Source of the DNA: Acidobacteriaceae bacterium
GTDB taxonomy: Bacteria; Acidobacteriota; Terriglobia; Terriglobales; Acidobacteriaceae
NCBI GenBank assembly: GCA_025462785.1
Contig: JAOAPG010000369.1
Coordinates: 1-28,550, forward strand
Reading direction: 5' to 3'
DNA length: 28,550 nt
In this document: positions 14,976-23,906 of the stretch, piece after piece
Layout of the letters: every line of letters starts with the position of its first letter
Numbering within the stretch: position 1 is the first letter of the stretch
Notes under the pieces: model-generated
Seen by the model: the letters and a program-made list of their open reading frames with translations, nothing else
Database searches by the model: none
Told to the model about the DNA's origin: nothing
Position numbers and translations under genes: made by a program

Positions 14976-17252
14976 CTATGCTTCCGGAATGCGCGAGCCG
15001 TGCTGGAAGTGATATTGCAAGATTTTTGCAGCTAATGCCGGACGCATTTGCTGTCCCGGATCTAGAGTGCGCACGACTTCTCCTCGGCATACCACTTCTG
15101 CTGCGGCTAGTCCGGCAATCTCTGCAGGAAGCACCAGATTGATTTCCAGCTGCACGTTCGTAGGAAGTGTTTCTTCCGCCTGAAATAGCATTCCTGAGCG
15201 GCTTATGTTCTCCGTAGTGCCGGTTCTCCAGTCGTTCTCTCCAAGTTGGCGATATTTAAGTGGCAAATGAAGTTGGAACCGTTGCGCCCGGAAGGATGGA
15301 ACCTTTTCACGGGCTTGACCGAATCGAGTAGGGGTTGCTGAGCGACTTGCCATGATTGCCTCCTGAGGGAGTGGAGTATCGAGCATTTCGCGTACTTTTG
15401 CTTTGAGATCTGGAAGAGTGAATGGCTTTTGCAGCAGCACGATCCCCGAATCAAGCGTGCCATTGTGGCCGATAGCATTCTCGGTATAGCCAGACATATA
15501 AAGTACTTTTATCTCTGGACGCGCGCGGGAAATCTGAACAGCGAGGTCGCGGCCATTCATTCCGGGCATGACAACATCGGTCAGTAAAAGATGGATAGGT
15601 CCTTTATGTGAACTCGAAAGCTGCACGGCTGAGTCACCGTCAGATGCTTCCAGCACAACGTAGCCCTGCTGCTCAAGGAACTGGCGGGCCAGATACCGCA
15701 GGTTCCCTTCATCCTCTACAACCAGGATCGTTTCGCGTTCTCCTGCACGGGGTTCGGCGCTCTCGCGTTGATAGGCCTCAACGTAATTAGCTTGGGCAGC
15801 TCCGGTAACGCGCGGAAGACAGATTTCAAAGGTTGTGCCTTTGCCTTGAATACTGTCGACCCAAATGAAACCTCCGCTCTGCTTGATGATCCCGTAGACC
15901 ATGGAGAGTCCCAAGCCAGTGCCACGCGGGCCTTTCGTCGTAAAGAAAGGCTCGAAGATGTGCGTCTGGGTCTCCGAATCCATACCCATCCCAGTGTCGC
16001 TAATAGTCAGCATTACGTATTCGCCAGGCTGGATCGGCGCATGAAAACGCGCATAGGTCTCATCGAGCGTAAAGTTGGAAGTTTCGATCCGAAGTTTTCC
16101 GCCATGCGGCATGGCGTCGCGGGCGTTAACGGCAAGATTCATGATGACCTGCTCGATCTGTCCGGGATCGGCCTTCACCGCACCTAAGTCCGCACCTGGA
16201 ACCATCACCAGATCGATGTCCTCGCCAATCAAGCGGTCCAGCATTTTCAGGTTTTCCGTCACTACCTCATTGAGATCGATCACCTTAGGCGCGAGCATCT
16301 GCTTACGGCTGAAAGCGAGAAGTTGGCGAGTGAGCGATGTGGCGCGATTGGCAGCGTTGGCGATTTCTTGGGCGGGACCTCGAAGTTGCGGATCTGTGCC
16401 GACGCGCTCGAGCAAGAACTCGCAATAACCGGAAATCACCATGAGCAGATTATTGAAATCGTGTGCAATTCCTCCGGCGAGTCGTCCGATCGCTTCCATT
16501 TTCTGCGACTGACGTAACTGTTGTTCCAAGTCGCGATGCTCGGTGATGTCCTCGGCGAAGAGCTCGAAAAACAGCAGGTCCTGTTCTGCCCGAATTGCGC
16601 GTCCGGAAAGGCGAACGCTTTTGAGGCCACCGTCTTTGCGTTTCCACTCCGCCTCGAGTTCCTTGAAGGGCTGTTGTGAGTGGAGTTTATCGGCGACGGT
16701 GAACCATTGCTGGGAATCCGCATATAGGCTCGCGACGTTTCGTCCGATAAGATCAGTTTCCGAATCCTGTCCCAGCATATGGACGAGTGCAGGATTGGCG
16801 CTAAGCAGAATGCCCCGCGCATCGCAACGGCAAATTCCGTAAGGAGCGTTTGTTACCAATGAGCGGAAATTGATCTCCGAGCGGCGCAGTCCTTCTTGAG
16901 CCGATCGTAGCGCGGCATTGAAAGAGCAAATCAAGAATGCGACAAACACAAATAGCGACAAATGTATGATCGCCCTGCGATAATCAGCAGCTGTATTAGC
17001 GCTAGTAAGCGTGAAGTAAGCGCTTACGGTTAGAGCAAATGATGTGGCGACGAGGCCAGGCTTCCAGCCGCCATACCATGCACTGACCATAATGGCGACA
17101 GAAAAGACGACGAGCCGGCTTTCTGCGATGTCGGCAAGTAGCAATGCAGGAATGAGAGCAAGAATGGTGCTCAATACGGCAACGCCGTATCGGAGAATAG
17201 GGGCCCGAGCCGGTGGGATATAGCTGCGGAGAAGGGGGGACTTCGCTCGCAT
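14976..17252 (-). CDS. Hybrid sensor histidine kinase with PAS, receiver and C-terminal PilZ domain
   Basis: The protein has 758 residues from the ATG at 17252; a TTG seven codons upstream is possible. Several membrane segments occupy about 20-115 (DUF4118/MASE-like). A PAS domain follows at about 125-240, then HisKA with H264 in GGIAHDFNNLL, and the ATPase domain with N376 (NLAVNARDAMPHGG), DTGMGM and GTGLGLSMVYGI. The receiver domain (about 506-625) has a TDVVMPG phospho-acceptor D559 and K609 in KPF. Residues about 655-750 resemble PilZ: LPLKYRQ, then NISRSGMLF, which fits the [DN]xSxxG half of the c-di-GMP site, while the first arginine motif is only RxxR. Sensing, phosphorelay and possible c-di-GMP reading are in one polypeptide. 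It faces recQ convergently. Confidence 0.92.
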   Translation of the reverse strand: MRAKSPLLRSYIPPARAPILRYGVAVLSTILALIPALLLADIAESRLVVFSVAIMVSAWYGGWKPGLVATSFALTVSAYFTLTSANTAADYRRAIIHLSLFVFVAFLICSFNAALRSAQEGLRRSEINFRSLVTNAPYGICRCDARGILLSANPALVHMLGQDSETDLIGRNVASLYADSQQWFTVADKLHSQQPFKELEAEWKRKDGGLKSVRLSGRAIRAEQDLLFFELFAEDITEHRDLEQQLRQSQKMEAIGRLAGGIAHDFNNLLMVISGYCEFLLERVGTDPQLRGPAQEIANAANRATSLTRQLLAFSRKQMLAPKVIDLNEVVTENLKMLDRLIGEDIDLVMVPGADLGAVKADPGQIEQVIMNLAVNARDAMPHGGKLRIETSNFTLDETYARFHAPIQPGEYVMLTISDTGMGMDSETQTHIFEPFFTTKGPRGTGLGLSMVYGIIKQSGGFIWVDSIQGKGTTFEICLPRVTGAAQANYVEAYQRESAEPRAGERETILVVEDEGNLRYLARQFLEQQGYVVLEASDGDSAVQLSSSHKGPIHLLLTDVVMPGMNGRDLAVQISRARPEIKVLYMSGYTENAIGHNGTLDSGIVLLQKPFTLPDLKAKVREMLDTPLPQEAIMASRSATPTRFGQAREKVPSFRAQRFQLHLPLKYRQLGENDWRTGTTENISRSGMLFQAEETLPTNVQLEINLVLPAEIAGLAAAEVVCRGEVVRTLDPGQQMRPALAAKILQYHFQHGSRIPEA

Positions 17253-17440
17253 GCAGAGACAGCATAGTTCCAAAATGAAATACCCGCGAGGTTACGGGAG
17301 TTCATAAGATGTCTGGAGAATGGGCACTGGATGCTAGGACGAACCTGAAATGACAACACTGTGCGTAATGCAACGAGCTGTTTTACAAATTGAAAATTAC
17401 AGAACGAAAAGCGCGGATTTATTTACGAGAATAAGCAAAT

Positions 17441-18157
17441 ATGAACATCGGTCTGCTTGGCGGAACATTTGATCCGATTCATCACGGACACTTTGCGCTG
17501 GCAAAAGCGGCGCGAGATCGGTTTGAGTTGTCCCGCGTGTATTTCGTGCCCGCGAATGTTCCGCCGCATAAGCAATGGCAGTTTGTCAGCTCTTATTGCC
17601 ATCGCTATGCGATGGTCGCACTGGCTACAACTGGCGAGAAAGCATTTGTGCCATCTCTCCTGGAAGCGCCCGAAGCGGCTGGTAGTTCTTCATTGCCCGG
17701 TAAAACGAGAAAGTCTGAAACTTCCATCGGCGCCGCAAACTACAGCATCGATACATTGCGGCGTTTGAAGGCCCAGCTGAAGAAAAGCGATCGGCTGTTT
17801 TTTCTCATCGGAATCGATGCGTTCAAAGACATCGCGAAATGGCGTGAGTCCGAAGCGCTTTTGCGGGAGTGCGAATTCGTTGTCGCTAGTCGTCCCGGAT
17901 ATTCCTTAGCAGATATAGCCAGCTTTCTTCCGGAGAGTTTGCGGCCAGCGGCAGCGGTGACGAAGCCATTTTCCAAGCAAGCGGCGATCGGAGATTTAGC
18001 TATCAGCGGGGTAACCATTCATCTGCTCGAAGACGTACACCAGAATGTTTCGGCCACGGCGATCCGTCAGGCGGTGGTGGCCAAGCGCCCCCTGGTGAAG
18101 TTTGTGAGCCCAGCAGTCTCGGAGTACATAAAGAAGATGGAACTCTATCGCGAGTAA
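17441..18157 (+). CDS. nadD: Nicotinate-nucleotide adenylyltransferase NadD
   Basis: NadD makes deamido-NAD from nicotinate mononucleotide and ATP in NAD biosynthesis. The 238-residue protein starts with MNIGLLGGTFDPIHHGH; the HxGH nucleotidyl-transfer motif is H14-H17. A PANVPPHK segment follows near 37-44, then FLIGIDAFKDIAKWRE near 122-137, and the NVSATAIR motif near the C-terminus corresponds to the family's ISSTxIR. About 30 residues near 75-95 (AAGSSSLPGKTRKSE) look like a family-variable insertion. It heads the nadD-rsfS-rlmH group typical of many bacteria. Confidence 0.95.
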   Translation: MNIGLLGGTFDPIHHGHFALAKAARDRFELSRVYFVPANVPPHKQWQFVSSYCHRYAMVALATTGEKAFVPSLLEAPEAAGSSSLPGKTRKSETSIGAANYSIDTLRRLKAQLKKSDRLFFLIGIDAFKDIAKWRESEALLRECEFVVASRPGYSLADIASFLPESLRPAAAVTKPFSKQAAIGDLAISGVTIHLLEDVHQNVSATAIRQAVVAKRPLVKFVSPAVSEYIKKMELYRE

Positions 18158-18251
18158 TAAATTGATCGGGGCGGGAGTTTCGGTTCTTACTCCATTAGTC
18201 GGTTAGAATACGAAGGCGGCGCATCTCGCATTACGGACCTTTGACGTATTC

Positions 18252-18674
18252 ATGAAAAAAAATGATTTAAAGCAACAGGTAGCGGAAGCAATTAGCGCAT
18301 GCCAAGACAAGAAGGCAGAAGAAATCGCTATCCTGGAGCTTGATCAGGAATCAGGCGCCTTTACCGACTACTTTCTTGTGTGCAGCGGCAGCAATCCTAG
18401 ACAAGTGCAAGCCATTGCGGACGAAGTCCAATTACGGCTCAAGAAAGTTGCGGGCCTCTACGCTCACAACGTCGAAGGTTATAAGCAAGCGGAATGGGTG
18501 TTGCTCGACTATGTAGATTTCGTCGTGCATGTGTTTTCGGAGAAGGCCCGTAAGTTTTACGATCTTGAGAGGCTGTGGAAGTCGGCAAAGCGGCTTGAAG
18601 CCGCAGATCTTGCTGCGAAGGCGGAGAAGACAAAGCGGGTTGCGACGCGAACTGTAAGGAAGAAGCGCGCATAG
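18252..18674 (+). CDS. rsfS: Ribosomal silencing factor RsfS
   Basis: RsfS binds ribosomal protein L14 and blocks subunit joining in poor growth conditions. The 140-residue protein has the family core: AEEIAILEL, FTDYFLVCSGSNPRQVQAIADEV, YKQAEWVLLDYVDFVVHVFSEKARKFYDLERLW. The last 25 residues are a Lys/Arg/Ala-rich tail (RTVRKKRA). It lies 94 bp after nadD in the same direction. Confidence 0.95.
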   Translation: MKKNDLKQQVAEAISACQDKKAEEIAILELDQESGAFTDYFLVCSGSNPRQVQAIADEVQLRLKKVAGLYAHNVEGYKQAEWVLLDYVDFVVHVFSEKARKFYDLERLWKSAKRLEAADLAAKAEKTKRVATRTVRKKRA

Positions 18675-18820
18675 TCCTGCTATTCGATGCCGCGGTTATT
18701 CCTGGGCTAGCGGAATGAAGGTCGAGAGTTTCATCCCGATTCACCTGCATAATCTGCGGCTCGTTTTTTTAACCTCTTTAATTTGGTCATCTTCAATTCG
18801 GCCATTTTCTTCACCAACGG

Positions 18821-19702
18821 ATGACAAGCATTGAATCAAAATGGGGTTCCTCCTATCGCCTGATCGCGGCCGAAAAGTGGAGAGCAAAGTCCGCGGCAAT
18901 GGGCCGCAATGTAACTCGGGCGCTGGTCGAGCATGCGCGCCCTGCTAGCGGGATGAAGGTACTCGATTTAGCGAGCGGAACGGGTGAGCCGGCCATCAGC
19001 CTTGCTTCACGAGTTGGCCCTGAAGGAGAGGTGACGGCTCTCGACCTTAGCAAGGACCTCCTTGCAATTGCTGAGCAGCGGGCTCAACAACGTCGGTTGA
19101 CGAATTTTCGTACGTGCGAGGCTGATGCGCACGACCTGCCTTTTCCGGATAATGCCTTTGATCTGGTTACCTGTCGCTTCGGAATCATGTTTTTTGCTGA
19201 TTGCGAGAAAGCGCTTAGGGAAGTGCGACGTGTGCTGAAGCCCGGTGGCAGAGCGTGCTTTGTAGCATGGGGGCCGTTTGAGCAACCATATTGGGCGAGC
19301 ACAATGGGGATCGTGCAGAAGCATGTCGGAGGATCGCTACTGGAACCGGGAACAGCGAATATGTTTCGTTTTGCAGACCCGGGTAGCCTTGCGAAATTGT
19401 TGCACCATGCAGGTTTCGTGTCGGTGGAAGAAGAGGTGACTCAGGTTGGTTGGACTTGGCCCGGAAGTGCGGAAGAAGTCTGGGAGTATGCTCAGGCGGT
19501 GTCCGCCCCGTTTCGTCCTTTGCTCGAACGGATTCCAGAGGATAAACGGGAGCAGATCGATGACGAGGTGCTTGCGGCTGTTCGACAATATGAAGATAGC
19601 GGCCGTATCAAGTTTGGAGTGACCGTTGTGTTTGCATCCGGCAGTAAACCTAGCTGTTTTCGGCGGGTCCCCAGTTCTCCGGAAATTTCAGTTTTGCCAT
19701 GA
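18821..19702 (+). CDS. SAM-dependent class I methyltransferase (UbiE/Methyltransf_11-like)
   Basis: This is a 293-residue Rossmann methyltransferase. Motif I is VLDLASGTGEPAISLA (47-62), motif II VTALDLS, motif III CEADAHDLPFPDNAFDLVTCRFGIMFF, and a post-core segment reads EVRRVLKPGGRACFVAWGP. This pattern fits UbiE-type small-molecule methyltransferases; the substrate is unknown. The last 20 residues (SCFRRVPSSPEISVLP) look unlike the family. The stop overlaps the start of rlmH as ATGA (19699-19702), so translation is probably coupled. It sits between rsfS and rlmH, which are usually adjacent. No strong ribosome-binding site is visible before the ATG. Confidence 0.88.
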   Translation: MTSIESKWGSSYRLIAAEKWRAKSAAMGRNVTRALVEHARPASGMKVLDLASGTGEPAISLASRVGPEGEVTALDLSKDLLAIAEQRAQQRRLTNFRTCEADAHDLPFPDNAFDLVTCRFGIMFFADCEKALREVRRVLKPGGRACFVAWGPFEQPYWASTMGIVQKHVGGSLLEPGTANMFRFADPGSLAKLLHHAGFVSVEEEVTQVGWTWPGSAEEVWEYAQAVSAPFRPLLERIPEDKREQIDDEVLAAVRQYEDSGRIKFGVTVVFASGSKPSCFRRVPSSPEISVLP

Positions 19703-20139
19703 AACTCAAAATTGCATGGATCGGCAAAACGAAAGAGCCAGCCATCCAAGTATTGACGGACGAGTACCTAAAGCGTTTGACTCACTACGCCGAGGTAGAA
19801 GGAGTCGCGCTCAAGGATGAAGCGGCCCTTCAAAAGCTCTCCGCGAAGAACGCGCGTCCACGCCCAACGTTGGTCCTGCTCGATAGCAAGGGGAAACAGC
19901 TCTCTTCAGAAGAACTGGCGACATTTATAGGTGGCTATCAAGAACGCAGCTCTCTTCCATTGCTGTTTGCCATAGGAGCCGCGAACGGCTTCTCTGATGA
20001 AACCAGGAAAACAGCAACTCACATTATTTCACTGGGTAAGATGACCCTCGCTCACGAGCTTGCGCGCGTGGTTCTGCTGGAGCAGCTGTATCGCGCGTTC
20101 ACCATCCTGAAAGGACATCCTTATCATCTGGGTCACTAA
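19699..20139 (+). CDS. rlmH: 23S rRNA pseudouridine-1915 N3-methyltransferase RlmH
   Basis: RlmH is a SPOUT methyltransferase acting on helix 69 of 23S rRNA in assembled 70S ribosomes. The 146-residue protein opens with MKLKIAWIGKTKEPAI, has LVLLDSKGKQLSSEELATFI in the middle and LLFAIGAANGFS at the SAM-binding loop (usually FxIGGAxG), and ends with MTLAHELARVVLLEQLYRAFTILKGHPYHLGH, the family's catalytic knot. The ATG overlaps the stop of the upstream methyltransferase by four bases. Confidence 0.95.
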   Translation: MKLKIAWIGKTKEPAIQVLTDEYLKRLTHYAEVEGVALKDEAALQKLSAKNARPRPTLVLLDSKGKQLSSEELATFIGGYQERSSLPLLFAIGAANGFSDETRKTATHIISLGKMTLAHELARVVLLEQLYRAFTILKGHPYHLGH

Positions 20140-20278
20140 CTGTCAGAGCTGGACTGCAGCGCGGGGAAATAAATAGAAAGTGCACCTTCGTGATATTTCA
20201 GAGTGAAGTCTTCAGGTCTACACTGAGCTCAATCGCAGATAAATTAGGCCCTAAACTTATGAGGATAAATCCCGTCGA

Positions 20279-20434
20279 ATGAAAAATCCCCTCGAAGTAC
20301 TCAAGATGAAAGAACAAGAACTGGTGCGAGTGAAGAATGAAGTCAATGCATTAAGAATCGCGGCCCGGCTGTTGAGCGACGAAACAAACGGTGTCGATCA
20401 AAAATCAGATCATCGAATTGTAGAAATGCCGTAA
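20279..20434 (+). CDS. Small basic/coiled 51-residue protein of unknown function
   Basis: The ATG at 20279 opens a frame of 51 codons with TAA at 20432-20434. The first 35 residues (MKNPLEVLKMKEQELVRVK, NEVNALRIAARLLSDE) form an amphipathic helix with leucine/isoleucine spacing, likely coiled coil or dimerising. The tail is polar. I recall similar short acidobacterial proteins, but no function. A GAGGA sequence lies 13 bases upstream, somewhat far. An intrinsic terminator follows at 20472, so it is probably a separate transcript or the end of the rlmH operon. Confidence 0.65.
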   Translation: MKNPLEVLKMKEQELVRVKNEVNALRIAARLLSDETNGVDQKSDHRIVEMP

Positions 20435-20471
20435 TCTCTTTTTCTTTCCAGGAGGGAATGGAGATCACCAG

Positions 20472-20500
20472 ACCGGCGGCTTTGCTGCCGGTTTTGTGTT
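20472..20500 (+). terminator. Intrinsic terminator before accD
   Basis: ACCGGCGGC (20472-20480) pairs with GCTGCCGGT (20484-20492), with one G-U pair, around a TTT loop, and the stem is followed by TTTGTGTT. It ends the transcript carrying the 51-residue protein. Confidence 0.8.
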
Positions 20501-20610
20501 GTGCCGGAAAATTCGCCGACATTCAGTTTCCCATGCTTTACTAGCGCTCAAACAGGTACAATCGAGTGTTAGAAATTTTGTACGACATCGCCTGCCCTAA
20601 AAAATAGTTG

Positions 20611-21459
<849 letters not shown>

Positions 21460-21479
21460 TCGACGAGCTCTCAGCCGTC

Positions 21480-21623
21480 AGCTTTCAGCTTTCAGCTTTA
21501 AGGCTTCAGTCAACCGGACTATCTGCCCGTTCAAGTCACGTGTGCCCGCCTTAACTGCGAAACCTTGGTAAATATGGATTCAAAGCGGCAAACTGTAAAC
21601 TGAGAGCTGAAAGCTGAAAGCTT
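21480..21623. repeat. 18-bp perfect inverted repeat in the accD-folC gap
   Basis: AGCTTTCAGCTTTCAGCT (21480-21497) is the reverse complement of AGCTGAAAGCTGAAAGCT (21605-21622). Each arm is itself built of a 7-bp AGCTTTC repeat. The arms are separated by 107 bases, and the right arm ends six bases before the folC start. The similarity extends imperfectly outward (CTCTCAG / CTGAGAG). It may be a dispersed intergenic element or a long-range RNA stem shielding the folC start. Confidence 0.6.
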
Positions 21624-21628
21624 CGTCC

Positions 21629-23008
21629 ATGTCCTACGAAACCGCTATTGATCGAATGTATGCTCTCGGCCATGAGCTGGCCGGTACTCCGTCCCACAAG
21701 TTCGATTTGGAGCACATGCGGGTACTCCTGGCCGCGCTGGATCACCCTGAGCGGCGCTTCCCCGGAATTCTGGTAGCGGGTACAAACGGAAAGGGATCGA
21801 CCTCGGCGACACTTGCCTCCATTCTGCGGGCGTCCGGTTTGCGCACAGCGTTATACACGTCACCGCATTTGGTTTCCATCAATGAGCGGATACGAATCAA
21901 TGGCCAACAAATCACGGACGACGACTTCGCAGCTCTGCACGACGTGGTCGACCGGACAGCTGAACGGCTGGTGGGGGAAGGCGACTTGCCATGGCACCCC
22001 AGCTTCTTTGAAATGCTAACGGCCATAGCGTTTGAGTACTTCGCAAAGAACAAAGTTGAAATAGCAGTGTTGGAAGTAGGTATGGGCGGCCGCCTCGATG
22101 CCACCAACGTGATTGATCCCTTATTGAGCGTGATCACGGATATTTCTCTCGACCACCAAAAATTCCTTGGTAACACAGTGGCTGAAATTGCGCGCGAGAA
22201 AGCGGGGATTATTCGTCCGAAGGGAATAGTGGTGACGTTGCCGCAGCAGCCGCAAGCAAATGATGTGATCGGAAACGCAATTCTGGACTGCGGAGTGCGG
22301 GGAGTAAGTGCGGTTCCATATGTGCCTCCGGTCTCGCCAGGCAGTGAGCAGTATCTCAAGACTTGTAGTACCGAAGCCGATCTGGCTGGTGGGGAACCTG
22401 CTTTAGCGGCAGTGTCTCGTTATCCACTGCAGGTTATGGGCGAGCAGATACTTGTTGAAACTCCTTTGATCGGACGTCATCAATTAAGAAATGTTGCTTT
22501 AGCTATTGCATCCGCGGAAGAGTTAGGCAAGAAGGGATTCGCGATTACTCCGCAATCGATTGAACGCGGTATTCGCGAGACTCGCTGGCCGGGACGCTTC
22601 CAGGTTGTTCCGGCCCGAGATGGCGCTCCGGAATATGCTTTGGATGTGGCACACAATCCCGCTGGAGCTTGGGCGCTGCGATCAACTTTGTCGGCTTGTT
22701 ATGAAGGACGTCCGCTAACATTCGTATTTGGAGCTATGCGCGACAAGGCAATCGGCGAGATGGCTGAGATTCTGTTTCCCATAGCTGATCACGTAATAGT
22801 CACTCACGCGGACAATCCGCGGTCTGCCACGCCAGAGGAGATTCGCGAGGCGTCGTCTCGGATCTCGGAAGACATCGACCACGCTCCGAATGTCAGTGCG
22901 GCACTTGATCGCGCGCGTGCCATTACACCTGCTGGCGGAATAATTGTTATCACCGGTTCGATCTACATAGTTGGGGAGGCGATGCGAAATCTCCGCCTTC
23001 GCATCTAA
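21629..23008 (+). CDS. folC: Bifunctional folylpolyglutamate synthase/dihydrofolate synthase
   Basis: FolC adds glutamate to dihydropteroate and folates. The 459-residue protein has the Mur-ligase-type P-loop GTNGKGS (51-57), then TSPHLVSINERIRING near 79-94, FFEMLTAIAFEYF, VLEVGMGGRLDATNV and ITDISLDHQKFLGNTVAEIAREKAGI in the central domain. The C-terminal ligand domain contains RWPGRFQVV and LDVAHNPAGAWAL, then VFGAMRDKAIGEM. Length is usual (about 420-460). It overlaps or nearly abuts the PlsC-type acyltransferase gene downstream. Confidence 0.96.
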   Translation: MSYETAIDRMYALGHELAGTPSHKFDLEHMRVLLAALDHPERRFPGILVAGTNGKGSTSATLASILRASGLRTALYTSPHLVSINERIRINGQQITDDDFAALHDVVDRTAERLVGEGDLPWHPSFFEMLTAIAFEYFAKNKVEIAVLEVGMGGRLDATNVIDPLLSVITDISLDHQKFLGNTVAEIAREKAGIIRPKGIVVTLPQQPQANDVIGNAILDCGVRGVSAVPYVPPVSPGSEQYLKTCSTEADLAGGEPALAAVSRYPLQVMGEQILVETPLIGRHQLRNVALAIASAEELGKKGFAITPQSIERGIRETRWPGRFQVVPARDGAPEYALDVAHNPAGAWALRSTLSACYEGRPLTFVFGAMRDKAIGEMAEILFPIADHVIVTHADNPRSATPEEIREASSRISEDIDHAPNVSAALDRARAITPAGGIIVITGSIYIVGEAMRNLRLRI

Positions 23009-23015
23009 GACACTC

Positions 23016-23864
23016 GTGCCATTCGCAAAATCATCAACGACGGAAATTGATAGCAAGCCGCTTGCCGAGACGGAACTGCGCGCTGAGAAGTCTACGTCAT
23101 CGGGTCAAGTTCGCGAATACGGATGGAGTAGCCGTCTACGTTCGTATTTCATCTTTGATCCGTTGATCTGGATGTACACGCTCGTTCTCGGGGTTGTCTC
23201 CGTCCCCGTTTCTCTGTTGGGGGAGAAAGCTCGGATCCTCCACGCCTTCGCACGATTCTGGTCGCAGTTGATCATGAAGACGATTATGTCTCCGGTCGAA
23301 GTTACCGGACTCGAGAAGGTCGACACTTCGAAGCCGCTGGTTTATGCGGTGAATCACGCATCGGCACTGGATATTCCGCTTCTCTACGTCTATTTACCTT
23401 TTCAGTTTCGGATCGCGTTCAAGAGCGAACTCCTTGCCTATCCGATTGTCGGCTGGCATTTAAAGCGTTCTGGACAAATCTGCATAGATCAGCAGAATCC
23501 GTCGCGGTCGATTGGAAGCATCCGGGCGGCCTTGAAAAGTCTGAAGAGCGGCATGCCGCTGGTGATCTTTCCAGAGGGTGGACGCACGCCGGATGGAGAT
23601 ATCAAACTCTTCATGTCGGGAGCATTCTTTCTGGCGATTAAGGCGCAGGTCGATGTCGTTCCGGTGGCGCTGATCGGAACGTATGAACTTTTGCCGATGA
23701 ACACATATCACATCAAGAGCCGCCCGCTAGAGATGAGGGTTGGAGAACCGATCTCAACCGAAGGGCTGACGTTGCGCGATATGGATGTGCTGTCGGCGAG
23801 GGTGCAAAAGGCGATGGAAGAGCTGTATTACGCCCCCATTAGCGATCCAGCGAAAATTACGTAG
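23016..23864 (+). CDS. plsC: 1-acylglycerol-3-phosphate O-acyltransferase (PlsC-type)
   Basis: The enzyme would acylate lysophosphatidate to phosphatidate at the membrane. It has a hydrophobic segment (DPLIWMYTLVLGVVSVPVSLLG), the NHASALD motif (NHx4D catalytic pair), then FPEGGRT for phosphate binding, and VPVALIGTYELLP in the fourth block. The start is uncertain. A GTG at 23016 lies just after the folC stop, while a TTG at 22971 would overlap folC by 38 bases. Neither has a clear ribosome-binding site and no ATG precedes the conserved part. A hairpin follows the stop directly. Confidence 0.9.
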   Translation: MPFAKSSTTEIDSKPLAETELRAEKSTSSGQVREYGWSSRLRSYFIFDPLIWMYTLVLGVVSVPVSLLGEKARILHAFARFWSQLIMKTIMSPVEVTGLEKVDTSKPLVYAVNHASALDIPLLYVYLPFQFRIAFKSELLAYPIVGWHLKRSGQICIDQQNPSRSIGSIRAALKSLKSGMPLVIFPEGGRTPDGDIKLFMSGAFFLAIKAQVDVVPVALIGTYELLPMNTYHIKSRPLEMRVGEPISTEGLTLRDMDVLSARVQKAMEELYYAPISDPAKIT

Positions 23865-23885
23865 GCACAGCCGCCTCGGCTGTGC
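23865..23885. terminator. Hairpin between convergent genes, possible bidirectional terminator
   Basis: GCACAGCCG (23865-23873) pairs perfectly with CGGCTGTGC (23877-23885) around CCT, beginning right after the acyltransferase stop and before the convergent PhyH-like gene. No T-run follows on either side, so it may instead be a dispersed repeat of the kind common in acidobacterial intergenic DNA. Confidence 0.5.
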
Positions 23886-23906
23886 ACTTACAATTCTTTA
23901 TCCTAT

